From Actinobacteria bacterium OK074 (lineage in GTDB: Bacteria > Actinomycetota > Actinomycetes > Streptomycetales > Streptomycetaceae), in assembly GCA_001298575.1 (NCBI GenBank), contig LJCV01000110.1, positions 122,032-186,031 on the forward strand: a stretch of DNA of 64,000 bases. The letters run 5' to 3'. A program made the translations under genes and the position numbers. The notes below the pieces were generated by a model. It had not been told where the DNA came from. It ran no database searches and saw only the letters and a program-made list of their open reading frames with translations. This document shows, piece by piece, positions 34,343 through 42,265 of this stretch. Each line of letters starts with the position of its first letter. The stretch's first letter is position 1.

Positions 34343-34753
34343 ATTGACCCTCTGTGTTCCAGTGCACTGTGATCCGACACTCCCAACCCCGTCGCCACCT
34401 ACCGGCAATATCGGGGGACCGGCACGCTCACCCACCCCGCGCGCGGCATCCACACCACAGGGCGGTCCGGGTAACCAAGCAGGCGACCGGTCGGCAACTC
34501 GCATCACAGGGCCCCTTTGTGGCGCATCGTCAGGGGTGGCGCGGTCCACCCACCACCGCCGGAGCACCCGGACCCTGGCCGTGCAGACCTGGGGTACTTG
34601 ACAGAAGCAAGGCAACTCGCTTGCACTACGAATCCAACACATCTCCTTCACGTCATGTCAAGAATCTTTGGGAGCCCAGAAGTTGGCGACCAAATATCTG
34701 TGCCAGTCGGCTATCGTGTGCCGCGTACGACTGTCTCGACTGGGGGGATGCAC
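34343..34753. other. Divergent intergenic region between the minus-strand genes and the XRE regulator
   Basis: 411 bp without a convincing gene; the open frames here are low-complexity. It has a TTGACA at 34598-34603 pointing to the XRE gene without a clear -10, and CTTGAC/GTCAAG half-sites shared with the parB promoter. Confidence 0.5.
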
Positions 34754-35230
34754 GTGACAGGGTCCGACGGCACAGCCGTAGACGCGTGGTCGTTCAGCGC
34801 CCGGATGCTGAACCTGCTGTTCGAAGCGGCGGCCGCAACGCGCAACGGGGTGGAGTACACCAACCCCGAGGTCGCCGCCGCGATCAACGCACGTGCGGGC
34901 AAGCGCGTGATCTCCGACGAAACGATCCGCAAGCTGCGTACGCCGGGAGGCCCTCAGCCGTCGTTCGACAAGGTCGCGCACATCGCGGCCTTCTTCCAGG
35001 TGCCGTTGGACGCCTTCAAAGAAGGCAGCGAGACCCACGACGCCGTGGCCGCCGAGGCGGGCAAGGTCCTCGACGCGCACTGGAAGCACACGGAGGAAGT
35101 GACTCGCCAAGTGGCAGAGGAGACCGAGGAGATACAGATGCTGGCGCGCAGTGCCCGTCGGCTCGACTCCCGCGGGCTCAAGCTCGCCATGGAGTTCATC
35201 ACGGGTCTCCAGAAGATGCAGAAGCCCTAG
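34754..35230 (+). CDS. XRE-type DNA-binding regulator
   Basis: 158 residues from GTG 34754, with GGGGGG 6 nt upstream; ATG 34748 is an alternative. NPEVAAAINARAGKRVISDETIRKLRTPGG is a helix-turn-helix of the Streptomyces XRE type, followed by SFDKVAHIAAFFQVPLDAF. The C-terminal half is helical. It starts a four-gene set with an IrrE-like protein and two membrane proteins, and may control that set and the divergent parB. Confidence 0.8.
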   Translation: MTGSDGTAVDAWSFSARMLNLLFEAAAATRNGVEYTNPEVAAAINARAGKRVISDETIRKLRTPGGPQPSFDKVAHIAAFFQVPLDAFKEGSETHDAVAAEAGKVLDAHWKHTEEVTRQVAEETEEIQMLARSARRLDSRGLKLAMEFITGLQKMQKP

Positions 35231-35333
35231 ATCCGAGCAAAGCCGCTGAACCGAATCGACACCGCCGACACCTCCGGACATCTTCAGTGACCTACTGCCA
35301 CTCACATCTTCCCAAGGGCGGTGCACTCCGCTC

Positions 35334-35891
35334 GTGTTAAGACCCTCCGCCCGTCGACGCTGCGCCGAAGCGCTCGACGGGTTTCCCATCCCGTATCCGC
35401 TGACGTTGGAGTCGCTCCACCGAGCCGCCGTCGACCACCACGACCGTCCCTTGGTGTTGCATCGTGACCCGTTCCCGCCCGGCCTCCAGCGGCCGTGCGG
35501 CCTGTGGTGGCCGATGGAGGATGCCGACCACATCTGGGTGGCTCCCGAAACGACCGGCGCTCAAGCGGTCCATACCTACGCCCATGAGCTGGGCCACCAA
35601 CTCCTCGGCCACCCCCCGCTCCCCGTGCTCCCCACCGCGGGCGGGACTCCGCCTCCGCGTCTGGAGCCTCCCGAGGAGGAGGTGACGTTCACCTGGCTGT
35701 CCCCGGCCTTCCTCGGCGGTGACCTCCTGGGCGTTCGCACCCGGTCTCCGCATCACCAGCGCGACCCGCTGTACACCGAACGCGAGGACGAGGCCGAGTC
35801 CTTCGCCGTGCTGCTCCGCCGTCGTGCCCAGGCACGCGACTCCGGCCGACAAACCGATCCTCTGCTCGACCGGCTCCACCGCAGTCTCTGA
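35334..35891 (+). CDS. ImmA/IrrE-like metallopeptidase-type toxin component
   Basis: 185 residues. AHELGHQLLGH (83-93) holds the HExxH zinc site (H84, E85, H88). ImmA/IrrE proteins cut or disable XRE repressors; the upstream XRE gene is the likely partner. GTG 35334 is followed by TTA as second codon, the rare leucine codon read by the bldA tRNA in Streptomyces, so translation may be tied to development if this start is right. Ribosome-binding site is weak (AAGGGCGG about 14 nt away). Confidence 0.7.
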   Translation: MLRPSARRRCAEALDGFPIPYPLTLESLHRAAVDHHDRPLVLHRDPFPPGLQRPCGLWWPMEDADHIWVAPETTGAQAVHTYAHELGHQLLGHPPLPVLPTAGGTPPPRLEPPEEEVTFTWLSPAFLGGDLLGVRTRSPHHQRDPLYTEREDEAESFAVLLRRRAQARDSGRQTDPLLDRLHRSL

Positions 35892-35922
35892 AGCTTCCGA
35901 CGACAGATACAGGGATCCCCGC

Positions 35923-37182
35923 GTGATCGACGACGACGTCATAGCCTTATGCACCATCGTGCCGCTCTGGGCCTGGTGCCTCTCCCGGATCGGCTACCTC
36001 CGCGGCACTCGTGGCCAACGCGAACTGTGGGTCGTGCTCGCCCTGCTCACCTGCGCCGCAACCCTCCGACTGGGCTACGTCGAACGCGACGTCGCCCGGT
36101 GGACCGGCGTCGACGACCTCGCCGTACTGGTCAAACACCTTGCCGTGATACTCAGTTCGGTCCTGCTGTGGCGCTGGGTCGACTCCGTGGCAGCTGACGC
36201 AGGTCCCCGTCGATGGTGGCAGAGGCTGACGGCCGCGCGGCCACGCACCCTCACCGCAGTGCTCGCCGTCGCCACCGTCATCGCCCTGTTCCCCTTCACC
36301 GCTCCGTCCCTCGTCGAACCCGACGGGGACAAGGACTTCATCGGGGCACAGTCGGGCCACCTGCCCGGGTCCGCGTATCTGACCGCCTACCTCGGCACAA
36401 TGGCGTTGGCCCTGGCGTTCTCCGGAGCCTTGAGCGCACTGGCCGCCCGGGCCGCACGACGCTCCGGACAGCGGATGTTCAGCGCGTGCATGTACCTGAT
36501 GTCGGCGGGCTGTTGGACGGGAGTCGGGTACTGCTTCTTCCGGGGCAGCTATCTGTTCTACGGCCTGGTGGACGCCCGATACCCGCTGTCGGCCGAGGCC
36601 GCCGACCAGGACTCCAGTTTCATCGAGGTCGCGTCCATCGGCCTGATTCTCGCCGGGGTATCGGTCCGGGGCTGGGAGGCGGCGGCCCGATTGGTCCAGC
36701 GTCGGCGCCTGCTGATTGCTCTACGCCCTCTGTGGCAGGAGTTGGTCTCGGTCCTGCCCGCCGAGGCCATCGTCCGGGTCCTGTCGGAGGCCCCCTCCCG
36801 TACCCGCGACCACTACGACCTCCGCGGCCTGTGGAACCGACTCGACCAACGCGTCCTCGACATCAGTGACTCCGCGCTCGAGGTTCTGCCGTGGGTGACT
36901 GCCGACCTGCCGCGACAGGCCCGGGAAGCAGCCCATGCACACGGACTTCGGGGCGACGACGCCGAGGTCGCAGCTCAAGCGCTGTGTCTGCGCACCGGCC
37001 GCCGCGGCTGCGCCGACGACACGCCCCGCGTCGGCCTGCCCCTGGCTCTCCCCCTGCTGACCCTGAGCACCGACCTGGATGCGGCCGCGGCCTGGCTCAG
37101 CCGCGTCGCCCGCCGCTACCACTCCCCGCTCATGGACGTCCTCGAAGCCCAGACCACCACTCCCACCAGGAAGCCGGCATGA
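35923..37182 (+). CDS. Seven-helix membrane protein (MAB_1171c-like, DUF6545-type C-terminus)
   Basis: 419 residues from GTG 35923. Seven hydrophobic segments occur between about residues 5 and 255. A cytoplasmic C-terminal part with ALRPLWQELVSVLP follows, as in proteins called MAB_1171c family putative transporters. Such genes usually sit with an XRE regulator and an IrrE-like toxin component, as here. Transport activity is not shown. The stop overlaps the next ATG. Confidence 0.7.
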   Translation: MIDDDVIALCTIVPLWAWCLSRIGYLRGTRGQRELWVVLALLTCAATLRLGYVERDVARWTGVDDLAVLVKHLAVILSSVLLWRWVDSVAADAGPRRWWQRLTAARPRTLTAVLAVATVIALFPFTAPSLVEPDGDKDFIGAQSGHLPGSAYLTAYLGTMALALAFSGALSALAARAARRSGQRMFSACMYLMSAGCWTGVGYCFFRGSYLFYGLVDARYPLSAEAADQDSSFIEVASIGLILAGVSVRGWEAAARLVQRRRLLIALRPLWQELVSVLPAEAIVRVLSEAPSRTRDHYDLRGLWNRLDQRVLDISDSALEVLPWVTADLPRQAREAAHAHGLRGDDAEVAAQALCLRTGRRGCADDTPRVGLPLALPLLTLSTDLDAAAAWLSRVARRYHSPLMDVLEAQTTTPTRKPA

Positions 37183-37772
37183 CCACGATCTCCGTCACCG
37201 AGAACCGCACCGCCCGCGCCGTCACCGATGGCCTGGAGCCGAAGAACGTCATACTCGCCGTGTGCCTCATACTCGGCGCGGCCCAGGACAGCATCCTGAC
37301 CGGGCTGGCCTGGGCCGTGCACGCCATCGTGTTCGCCGCTGTGCTCCCGGTGGCGTACATCAAGTACGGGATCCGGGTGGGGCATTGGAAGGACCGCCAC
37401 GTCGGGCAGCGTGAACGCCGTCTGCACCTCATACCCGTGATCATGGCGTCCGTCGGCATAGCGATCACCTCGATGGTCCTGCTGGACGCCCCCAGCCAGA
37501 TGACCGCCCTGGTGGTGGGGATGCTGGCCACCCTCGCGGCAATCCTGCCGATCACGGCGTTCTGGAAGATCAGCGTGCACACGTCGGTCGCGGCCGGAGC
37601 CATCACCGTCCTGACGATCGGCATCAGCCCCTGGTGCGCGGCCGCCTCGCCACTGGTCGTGCTGATCGCCTGGTCGCGGGTCGCCCTGCGCGACCACACC
37701 CTCGGCCAGGTGATCGCCGGTACGGCGCTGGGAGCCCTGGTCGCGGGCGCGGTCTTCGCCTGGCTGGCCTGA
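37179..37772 (+). CDS. PAP2-like membrane protein
   Basis: 197 residues, about six membrane helices. KISVHTSVAAG and SRVALRDHTLGQVIAG correspond to the second and third PAP2 phosphatase motifs (SxH and SRxxxxxH), so a lipid or isoprenoid phosphatase activity is possible; the first KxxxxxxRP motif is not evident. ATG overlaps the upstream stop (ATGA). Confidence 0.7.
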   Translation: MTTISVTENRTARAVTDGLEPKNVILAVCLILGAAQDSILTGLAWAVHAIVFAAVLPVAYIKYGIRVGHWKDRHVGQRERRLHLIPVIMASVGIAITSMVLLDAPSQMTALVVGMLATLAAILPITAFWKISVHTSVAAGAITVLTIGISPWCAAASPLVVLIAWSRVALRDHTLGQVIAGTALGALVAGAVFAWLA

Positions 37773-37880
37773 GCGTTCTGCACATTCTCTGACGGCTGAC
37801 CTGTGCGGGAACAGTCGAGAGCTGGGTGGGCGCCTGAGCGCGCTTGCCCAGTTCCCGACCGCGGAAAAGGGCCCAGGCCC

Positions 37881-38855
37881 CTACCGCCAGAAGATCTCGA
37901 ACCGAGCCTCGTCGAACTTCCGTGAGCCCCGCACCGTAGCCGGTCCGACCCGCACCTCCCGCACGGTGAGCTGGACGAGATTACGACGCTGCTCGCGCCC
38001 TGCGGTCTCGTTCCACCAGGTCTCGACTCCTTGAGGGGTCAACTCCGGTAGTTCTTCGAGCGCCTTGCCCCGCCGTACAGCCGCCATCGCCTCGCCGCGC
38101 CGCTTCTCCAGCGCCGTCTTCGCCGCCCTGAACTCGCTCAGGTTCAGCTCCTTCGCACCGTACGCCCGCGCCAACTCCTCCTTGTGGCCCCGGAGTTCTT
38201 CCTGGAACCGCTCCGCTTCCCGGGCTTCCGCCAGGAACCGGTCACGAATCGCGGCGAGGCGCTTGAGCTGTGCCGGACTCGCCAGCCGGGCGACGACGCG
38301 CTCACCGACGTACTCGTCGAGCGGCTCGGCGGAGATCCGCACCTTGCCGCAGCCCTCGCTCTCGCAGACATACCCGCGTCCGCCGTTCGCCGTGGACCGG
38401 GACACCAACGGCTGTTTGCACACCGCGCAGGTTCCCGAGCCACCGGACAGGTAGTGCACGTGCTTGGGCTTGGTGCCCTGGTGGTTCCGGTTCTCCTCGA
38501 ACAGTTCCTTCAGCTCGTAGAACACCTCTACGTCGATCAACGGCTCCGCCGGGCCCGGGACCAGCTCGCCGTCGGCGTTCTCCCGCAAGCCGGCGATCGC
38601 CGGGTTCTGGAGTCGCCGACGCAGTGTCGTCGCCGACCACGGCCGTCCCGAGACCGTCGGACCCGCATGCGCCGTCATCCACTTCACGGCTTCCGTGAGC
38701 GTCTTCCTGTCCTTCTTGTCGACGAGTTGCCCACCAGCCGCTGCCAGATAGGCGGCCTCCTCTGGAATAGCGGTGATGCCATCCGTTTCGTGGCCGTACG
38801 CCCTCATGTTGTCTCCAGCCCAATCCCCCTGCTTCCCATCGCCAGGGTATGCCAA
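37881..38855 (-). pseudogene. Large serine recombinase lacking its catalytic domain
   Basis: 324 codons that match only the middle and end of a large serine integrase: a recombinase domain (WSATTLRRRLQNPAIAGL), a zinc ribbon with CAVCKQP and CESEGCGKV, and a coiled coil. The N-terminal resolvase domain with the catalytic Ser is absent, and the frame upstream is closed. It is a remnant of an older integrase, or a deletion product, 145 bp from the excisionase gene. Confidence 0.8.
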
Positions 38856-39000
38856 AGCGCAGCATTGTCACCCCAACATGTGGGACGCCCGCAGGCAGGT
38901 GCCGGAGCCCCCGAGAGGCGCCTTCACCCACCCGGCGGGCCCCAGTGACCGGAACCGGAGATTCAGCGGTGTGCAGCGTCAGGCCGGCCGCGCTGTCGCC

Positions 39001-39204
39001 TCACCCGGCGTCAGACGGAACCCCCAGCACCCGACGCAACTCCGCCGAACTCACCCGGTACTTGTTCCCCACCCGCAGCACCGGCACCGGGAACTCCCCG
39101 TCCCGCACCATCCGGTAGGCCACCGTCCGGCCCACCCCGAACGCGCGCCCCGCCGTCTCGACATCCACCGTCACGGGCAGTGACAGAAGTTCGTCCCGTG
39201 TCAT
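39001..39204 (-). CDS. Excisionase-like helix-turn-helix protein
   Basis: 67 residues from ATG 39204 (a GTG at 39249 is the longest start). VDVETAGRAFGVGRTVAYRMVRDGEFPVPVLRVGNKYRV is a MerR/AlpA-type winged helix, as in excisionases beside tyrosine integrases. Divergent from the integrase across 165 bp, so the two can share control. Confidence 0.8.
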   Translation of the reverse strand: MTRDELLSLPVTVDVETAGRAFGVGRTVAYRMVRDGEFPVPVLRVGNKYRVSSAELRRVLGVPSDAG

Positions 39205-39369
39205 GGGGCAACCGCCCTCACACGTCCAACTCCCGTGTCCTGAACGCACATAGAGGTGCTCCTCGTCTCCCCCGCACGCTCCGGCCGGAGCCTAAAGTCC
39301 CTGGCACCGCGCGGACAAGGCCGTTAGGCTCCGGCACTTTTTGGCATGCGAAGGGGGTTGGACGCACCC

Positions 39370-40929
39370 ATGAGCGTCAGCACGTACAAGCGATGCAACT
39401 GCCGCGGACCACGCGTCGACCGAAAAGGCGAGCCCGTCCTGGACGCGGACGGCAGCCCGGTCATCGGTGACCTCGGTACCCGTTGCCCGAGGCTCAAGCA
39501 GTCCACACACGGCAGCTGGTACTTCTACTTCTCCATCCCGTGCCCGGGAAAGGACGCCGAGACCGTACGCCGTGGCGGATTCACCACCAAGACCGAGGCG
39601 AAGAACACGGGCGAGCGTCTGTTCAACGAGGCGACCCGCGAGGGAATCGACGTCAACTCGAAAGAGACCGTCGAGGAGTACCTGAACCGCTGGCTGGAAG
39701 CCCAGGCCGGGCTGAAGCGCTCCACGCTCAACAGCTACCGCGGGCACATCGAGAACCATCTCGTCCCCCACCTCGGCGGTATCAAGCTCACCGAACTCCG
39801 GGCTCACCACATCGACGTGATGTTCCGTACGATCCGCGAGGCCAACGAGAAGCGCCAGGCCGACCGCCTACGCGTCCTCCAGCTTCAGACACTGCGCGAC
39901 GAGGCCCACACCCGGTGGAAGGCGGCCCCCAAGCCGCACGGGGGCTACCAGAAGCGCGCCGAGATCCGCACCTTCCGCGCCCGCCTCAAGGCCGAATGGC
40001 ACTACGCCACCGCCCGGCTCCGCAAGGCCCGCCAAGGGACCTCGTACCGCAAGGACACCAACGTCCCCACCCAGCACCGCATCCGCGCCACGCTGTCCAG
40101 CGCGCTCACCAACGCCGTACGCCAGCGGCTGATCACCACCAACTGGGCACAGCTCGTCTCCCTGCCCTCTCCCAAGCGGCCCAAGGCCCTGATGTGGACC
40201 GACGCCCGCGTCGCCGAATGGGAGCGCACCGGCGTCGTCCCCTCCCCCGTGATGGTCTGGACGCCGGAGCAGGTCGGTCGCTTCCTCGACCACGTCGCCG
40301 ACGACCGGCTGTTCCCTCTCTGGCACCTCATCACCTTCCGCGGACTGCGCCGCGGCGAAGCCACCGCCGTCCCCTGGACCGAAGTCGACCTGGACCAAGG
40401 CTTCGTCAACATCACCGAACAGATCGTCGCCGTCTCGTACGAGCCCTACACCGACACCCCGAAGGCCGACAGCGAACGCACCATCGTCCTCGACGAGAGC
40501 ACCCGGCTCCTGCTGGTGGAGTGGAGGAGGACGCAGGACCAGGAGCGGCAGGTCCTCACCGCCAAGGGCAAGTGGACCGAGACCGGCCGTGTCTTCACCA
40601 CCGAGGAGGACGGCTCCACCTACCACCCCGAGTGGATCAGCCGGCGCTTCCGCCGCCTTGCCAAGGAGGCCGGGCTGCCGCCCATCCGTCTCCACGATCT
40701 CCGCCACGAAGCCGCCACCCTCGCCCTGACCGCGGGAACCGACCTCAAGGTCGTCCAGGAGATGCTCGGCCACTCCACCATCACGCTCACCGCCGACACC
40801 TACACCAGCGTCGTCCCGGCCCTCTCCCGGGCCGCCGCCGAGGCCGCCGTCGCGATCGTCCCGCGCAACGGGCAGAAGCCCCGTCTCCGCGTCGTCGAGA
40901 CCGACACCTCAGAGGGACAAGCCGCGTGA
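39370..40929 (+). CDS. int: Tyrosine-type site-specific integrase
   Basis: 519 residues from ATG 39370; an upstream ATG at 39346 adds 8 residues. An arm-binding N-terminal part has CNCRGP and TRCPRL cysteines, then a SAM-like core-binding domain (VEEYLNRWLEAQAGLKRSTLNSYRGHIENHL). The catalytic part has R in FRGLRRGEA, HDLRH, LGHSTITLT and the nucleophile Tyr478 (ADTYTSV). It inserts the element into a chromosomal site, probably the tRNA(CAU) gene whose 3' end is 187 bp beyond the stop. A hairpin terminator follows. Confidence 0.93.
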   Translation: MSVSTYKRCNCRGPRVDRKGEPVLDADGSPVIGDLGTRCPRLKQSTHGSWYFYFSIPCPGKDAETVRRGGFTTKTEAKNTGERLFNEATREGIDVNSKETVEEYLNRWLEAQAGLKRSTLNSYRGHIENHLVPHLGGIKLTELRAHHIDVMFRTIREANEKRQADRLRVLQLQTLRDEAHTRWKAAPKPHGGYQKRAEIRTFRARLKAEWHYATARLRKARQGTSYRKDTNVPTQHRIRATLSSALTNAVRQRLITTNWAQLVSLPSPKRPKALMWTDARVAEWERTGVVPSPVMVWTPEQVGRFLDHVADDRLFPLWHLITFRGLRRGEATAVPWTEVDLDQGFVNITEQIVAVSYEPYTDTPKADSERTIVLDESTRLLLVEWRRTQDQERQVLTAKGKWTETGRVFTTEEDGSTYHPEWISRRFRRLAKEAGLPPIRLHDLRHEAATLALTAGTDLKVVQEMLGHSTITLTADTYTSVVPALSRAAAEAAVAIVPRNGQKPRLRVVETDTSEGQAA

Positions 40930-41019
40930 GCGTGCTCGTTCACACCTCGGGTCACACATTCCCGACGCCGCGTTCTCGGTGAGTTCTCGGAGGATCCGAC
41001 ATCTGTGACCAGAACGGAC

Positions 41020-41053
41020 AAGGGCCCGTCGGACAGTCGTCCGGCGGGCCTTT
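41020..41053. terminator. Hairpin terminator between integrase and tRNA(CAU)
   Basis: AAGGGCCCGTCGGAC pairs with GTCCGGCGGGCCTTT around an AGTC loop, with one wobble and one mismatch. The A-rich left side and T-rich right side allow use in both directions. Confidence 0.75.
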
Positions 41054-41115
41054 CCTCTGATCATCGCTACTGGCAAAACACCAGCTCACATCGTTTCTGC
41101 CCGCGTAGCTAGAGG

Positions 41116-41189
41116 TGGGGCGGGTGGGACTCGAACCCACGGCCGACGGATTATGAGTCCGCTGCTCTAACCGGCTGAGCTACCGCCCC
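41116..41189 (-). tRNA. tRNA with CAU anticodon (elongator Met or Ile2)
   Basis: A complete cloverleaf: acceptor GGGGCGG/CCGCCCC, D arm GCTC/GAGC, anticodon loop CTCATAA (CAU), T arm GTGGG/CCCAC with TTCGAGT, discriminator A followed by encoded CC. Met and lysidine-modified Ile cannot be told apart safely. Its 3' end faces the integrase gene, so it is the likely attachment site. Confidence 0.93.
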
Positions 41190-41332
41190 AGTACGGCGCG
41201 TCGCGTACACGTGTGCGCGCCGTCTGCCGCAGCATAGCCGCTCATACGATCTCCTGCTTCGGATGGTCGGCTTCGTGCGCGCTTCACGACCTTGAGGACT
41301 TCGTCGCAGGTCCGACGGTTCCTCCGGACATG

Positions 41333-41355
41333 AAAAAGGACCCCAACGGGGTCCT
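41333..41355 (-). terminator. Terminator after the tRNA-Asn genes
   Basis: On the minus strand AGGACCCC GTT GGGGTCCT followed by TTTT: an 8-bp stem with a T tract, just past the 3' end of the left tRNA-Asn. Confidence 0.9.
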
Positions 41356-41364
41356 CGTTCAGCG

Positions 41365-41437
41365 CTCTCCCGACTGGACTCGAACCAGTAACCTGCCGGT
41401 TAACAGCCGGCTGCTCTGCCAATTGAGCTACGGAAGA
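41365..41437 (-). tRNA. tRNA-Asn(GUU), copy 1
   Basis: 73 nt, acceptor TCTTCCG/CGGGAGA, D arm GCTC/GAGC, anticodon loop CTGTTAA (GUU), T arm ACTGG/CCAGT, discriminator G. Nearly identical to copy 2, differing in the acceptor stem. Confidence 0.95.
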
Positions 41438-41443
41438 TCGAAG

Positions 41444-41516
41444 CTCCCCCGACTGGACTCGAACCAGTAACCTGCCGGTTAACAGCCGGCTGCTCTGCCA
41501 ATTGAGCTACGGAGGA
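41444..41516 (-). tRNA. tRNA-Asn(GUU), copy 2
   Basis: 73 nt, acceptor TCCTCCG/CGGGGGA, same arms and GUU anticodon as copy 1, 6 bp away. A tandem duplication transcribed together. Confidence 0.95.
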
Positions 41517-41634
41517 ATGCCTCGTTGCATCGAACGTTCCCGCCTGGGTATTCGCCAGGAAGCGCTCGCTCGCTGCGACACATACATTAGCGCAAGCAGG
41601 GGGGTGCTCCGCCAATCCGTACTTCCCGGGCCCC

Positions 41635-41688
41635 GGGACCGGGCGGGTCCGCGGGACCGGGCGGGTCCGCGGGACCGGGCGGGTCCCC
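41635..41688. repeat. Three tandem 18-bp units in the gap 41517-41818
   Basis: GGGACCGGGCGGGTCCGC occurs at 41635, 41653 and 41671 (last copy with one change). Each unit holds the inverted pair GGACC/GGTCC and could fold. Further short repeats (AGTACCCACCG, ACCACCGCACCA, ACGCAGC) fill the rest of the 302-bp gap up to the YtxH-like gene. No gene is seen in it. Confidence 0.85.
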
Positions 41689-41818
41689 CCAGTACCCACC
41701 GCCCCGCAGTACCCACCGTCCCGCAGGGACCACCGCACCACCGGGACCACCGCACCATCAGGACCCCCCACACGCAGCACGCAGCACGCACCACGCAACA
41801 ACACAGAAGGGTCGCCTC

Positions 41819-42145
41819 ATGCGCTATCGGCTCACGTTCGTCGCCGGACTCGCCCTGGGTTACGTCCTGGGCACACGGGCCGGGCGCGAGCGCTACGAGC
41901 AGTTGAAGAAATCCGCCCGGCAGATCGCCCAGAACCCCGCGGTGCGCAACACCGCCGAGTCGGCCGCGCTTCAGGGGCGCCAGTTCGCCGGGAAGGCGTA
42001 CCAGGCCGTCAGCGACAAGGTCGGTGACCGGCTGCCCGACTCCTTCCCCGGCTCCGTCGCCGAGCGCGTGCGGTCCCTGCGCCGGCGGGACGCGGACGGC
42101 ACCACCGCCGAGGCCGAGGACGACTGGGGCACCAGTAACACCTGA
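41819..42145 (+). CDS. YtxH-like small envelope protein
   Basis: 108 residues. It starts MRYRLTFVAGLALGYVLGTRAGRERYEQLKKSAR: one hydrophobic N-terminal helix with a Gly-rich turn and then a basic helix, as in YtxH-domain proteins. It is probably anchored in the membrane with the rest in the cytoplasm. AGAAGG lies 10 nt upstream. It is common in Streptomyces, of unknown function. Confidence 0.75.
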   Translation: MRYRLTFVAGLALGYVLGTRAGRERYEQLKKSARQIAQNPAVRNTAESAALQGRQFAGKAYQAVSDKVGDRLPDSFPGSVAERVRSLRRRDADGTTAEAEDDWGTSNT

Positions 42146-42265
42146 ACAGCGGCCCCTCAGCCGTCGCCCACGACGCCTGGCCGCGCCCGCCCGGCCGGGC
42201 CCCCCCCGCCCCACCACTCCCCACACCGGTACGAGCCCCTCCGCCCGTACGGCACAATTTCCGCC

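Larger units (their letters stand above)
15711..41115. mobile_element. Integrated phage-derived element (head/packaging module, toxin cassette, integrase)
   Basis: Inferred extent. Phage head and packaging genes lie on the minus strand from 28903 down to 15783. A tyrosine integrase and excisionase lie at the other end next to a tRNA. No tail, holin, endolysin or replication gene was recognised, so it is either a remnant or a satellite-type element that makes only heads. An Rhs toxin cassette sits inside on the plus strand. I found no copy of the tRNA 3' end on the left, so the left boundary is only where phage genes stop beside CRISPR array 2. Confidence 0.7.

Noticed and set aside
15783..41115. 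Self-targeting of the resident phage genes by local spacers
   Set aside because: I compared the spacers by eye with the head and packaging genes and saw no long match; this was not exhaustive.
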